From Telluria mixta (lineage in GTDB: Bacteria; Pseudomonadota; Gammaproteobacteria; Burkholderiales; Burkholderiaceae_D), in the NCBI RefSeq assembly GCF_029223865.1, contig NZ_CP119520.1:5146001-5210000 (forward strand): a DNA stretch of 64,000 bases, read 5' to 3'. The position numbers were made by a program, and so were the translations under genes. Positions 63,658 to 64,000 of this stretch are shown here, piece after piece. The number at the start of each line of letters is the position of its first letter. Position 1 is the first letter of the stretch. The notes under the pieces are model-generated. The model had not been told where the DNA came from and did no database searches. It saw only the letters and a program-made list of their open reading frames with translations.

Positions 63658-64000
63658 CCCACGACTCCCTTGACGACATCCTGCGCGACGGGGGCCTGCA
63701 GGCCGTGTTCCAGCCGATCGCCGCCAGCCGCGACCTCGACATCGTCGGGTACGAAGGCCTGATCCGGGGCCCGGCCGGCTCCGCGCTCGAGATGCCGGCG
63801 GCGCTGTTCGCCGCCGCGCGCGCCGCCGGCCGCCAGGCGGAAGTGGAACGGGCCTGCCTGCGCACGATCTGGTCGCGTTTCGCGGCGCTGGCGTTGCCGG
63901 GCAAGCTGTTCGCCAACACCAGCGCGGCGACCCTGCTCGCGCCCCGGGCGCTCATCGGCGAACTGGCCGGCCTCGGCATCGACGGCAGCCGCGTCGCGAT
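63654..64000 (+). CDS. EAL-domain phosphodiesterase, N-terminal part
   Basis: The gene runs off the window after about 115 codons. The start overlaps the GGDEF gene stop (ATGA). The beginning of an EAL domain is visible: AVFQPIAASRDLDIVGYEGLIRGP, in which the signature is EGL rather than EAL, then LFANTSAATLL, the metal-site Asn segment. It likely hydrolyses cyclic di-GMP in balance with the overlapping cyclase. Confidence 0.85.
   Translation, partial: MTHDSLDDILRDGGLQAVFQPIAASRDLDIVGYEGLIRGPAGSALEMPAALFAAARAAGRQAEVERACLRTIWSRFAALALPGKLFANTSAATLLAPRALIGELAGLGIDGSRVA

Overview
The window looks like a chromosomal segment of a high-GC betaproteobacterium of the Oxalobacteraceae type (Massilia/Telluria-like). 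This is inferred from several traits: G/C-rich third codon positions, a hopanoid cluster, a PEP-CTERM protein behind a sigma-54 promoter, many LysR regulators, a two-partner secretion adhesin and pectin/glucarate genes. No rRNA, tRNA, CRISPR array, insertion sequence or prophage was seen. Genes are densely packed, often with ATGA stop/start overlaps.

Region 1 (1-12073) is a hopanoid lipid locus. On the minus strand ispH-hpnH-hpnI-hpnJ-hpnK-hpnL form one tightly coupled operon and hpnN-mlaA a second. hpnM (MlaC-like) and hpnA lie on the plus strand, and a C-terminal fragment at the left edge is probably hpnG. IspH supplies isoprenoid precursor. HpnH and HpnG start the side chain. HpnI and HpnK make the glucosamine head group and HpnJ the cyclitol ether. 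HpnL, HpnM, HpnN and MlaA are probably envelope transport factors. The squalene-hopene cyclase is not in the window.

Region 2 (12070-24236) is mixed. It holds a ferritin-like diiron protein behind an XRE regulator with an apparent frameshift, a divergent methyltransferase, a FetAB-type iron exporter and a CPA2 antiporter paired with a KfrA-like DNA-binding protein. It also holds a secreted creatininase-family/beta-propeller pair, a PEP-CTERM protein with a textbook sigma-54 promoter, and a hemerythrin-like and a universal stress gene that each carry an ANR/FNR-like box at the same distance from the start codon.

Region 3 (24237-34759) is a two-partner secretion system. It has a 2,835-residue TpsA adhesin with about 23 YDG-type repeats, including a 777-bp block present three times in tandem, then its TpsB transporter and a small histidine-rich membrane protein.

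Region 4 (34849-48192) holds a GH28 pectinase, glucarate dehydratase with a LysR regulator, an SDR, NDH-2, a HAD-like protein lacking catalytic residues, a second LysR, a TPR protein with a decayed peptidase-like domain, a ParD-like/methionine aminopeptidase pair, a TPR-GGDEF cyclase and a third LysR.

Region 5 (48317-55593) is a glyoxylate-to-pyruvate route: gcl, hyi, glxR, glycerate 2-kinase and pyk, then an isocitrate-lyase/PEP-mutase family enzyme. Tartronate semialdehyde could link it to glucarate catabolism. Region 6 (55639-64000) has a NarL-type two-component system divergent from a TonB receptor, AraC and MocR regulators, and a PAS-GGDEF gene overlapping an EAL gene cut by the window edge.
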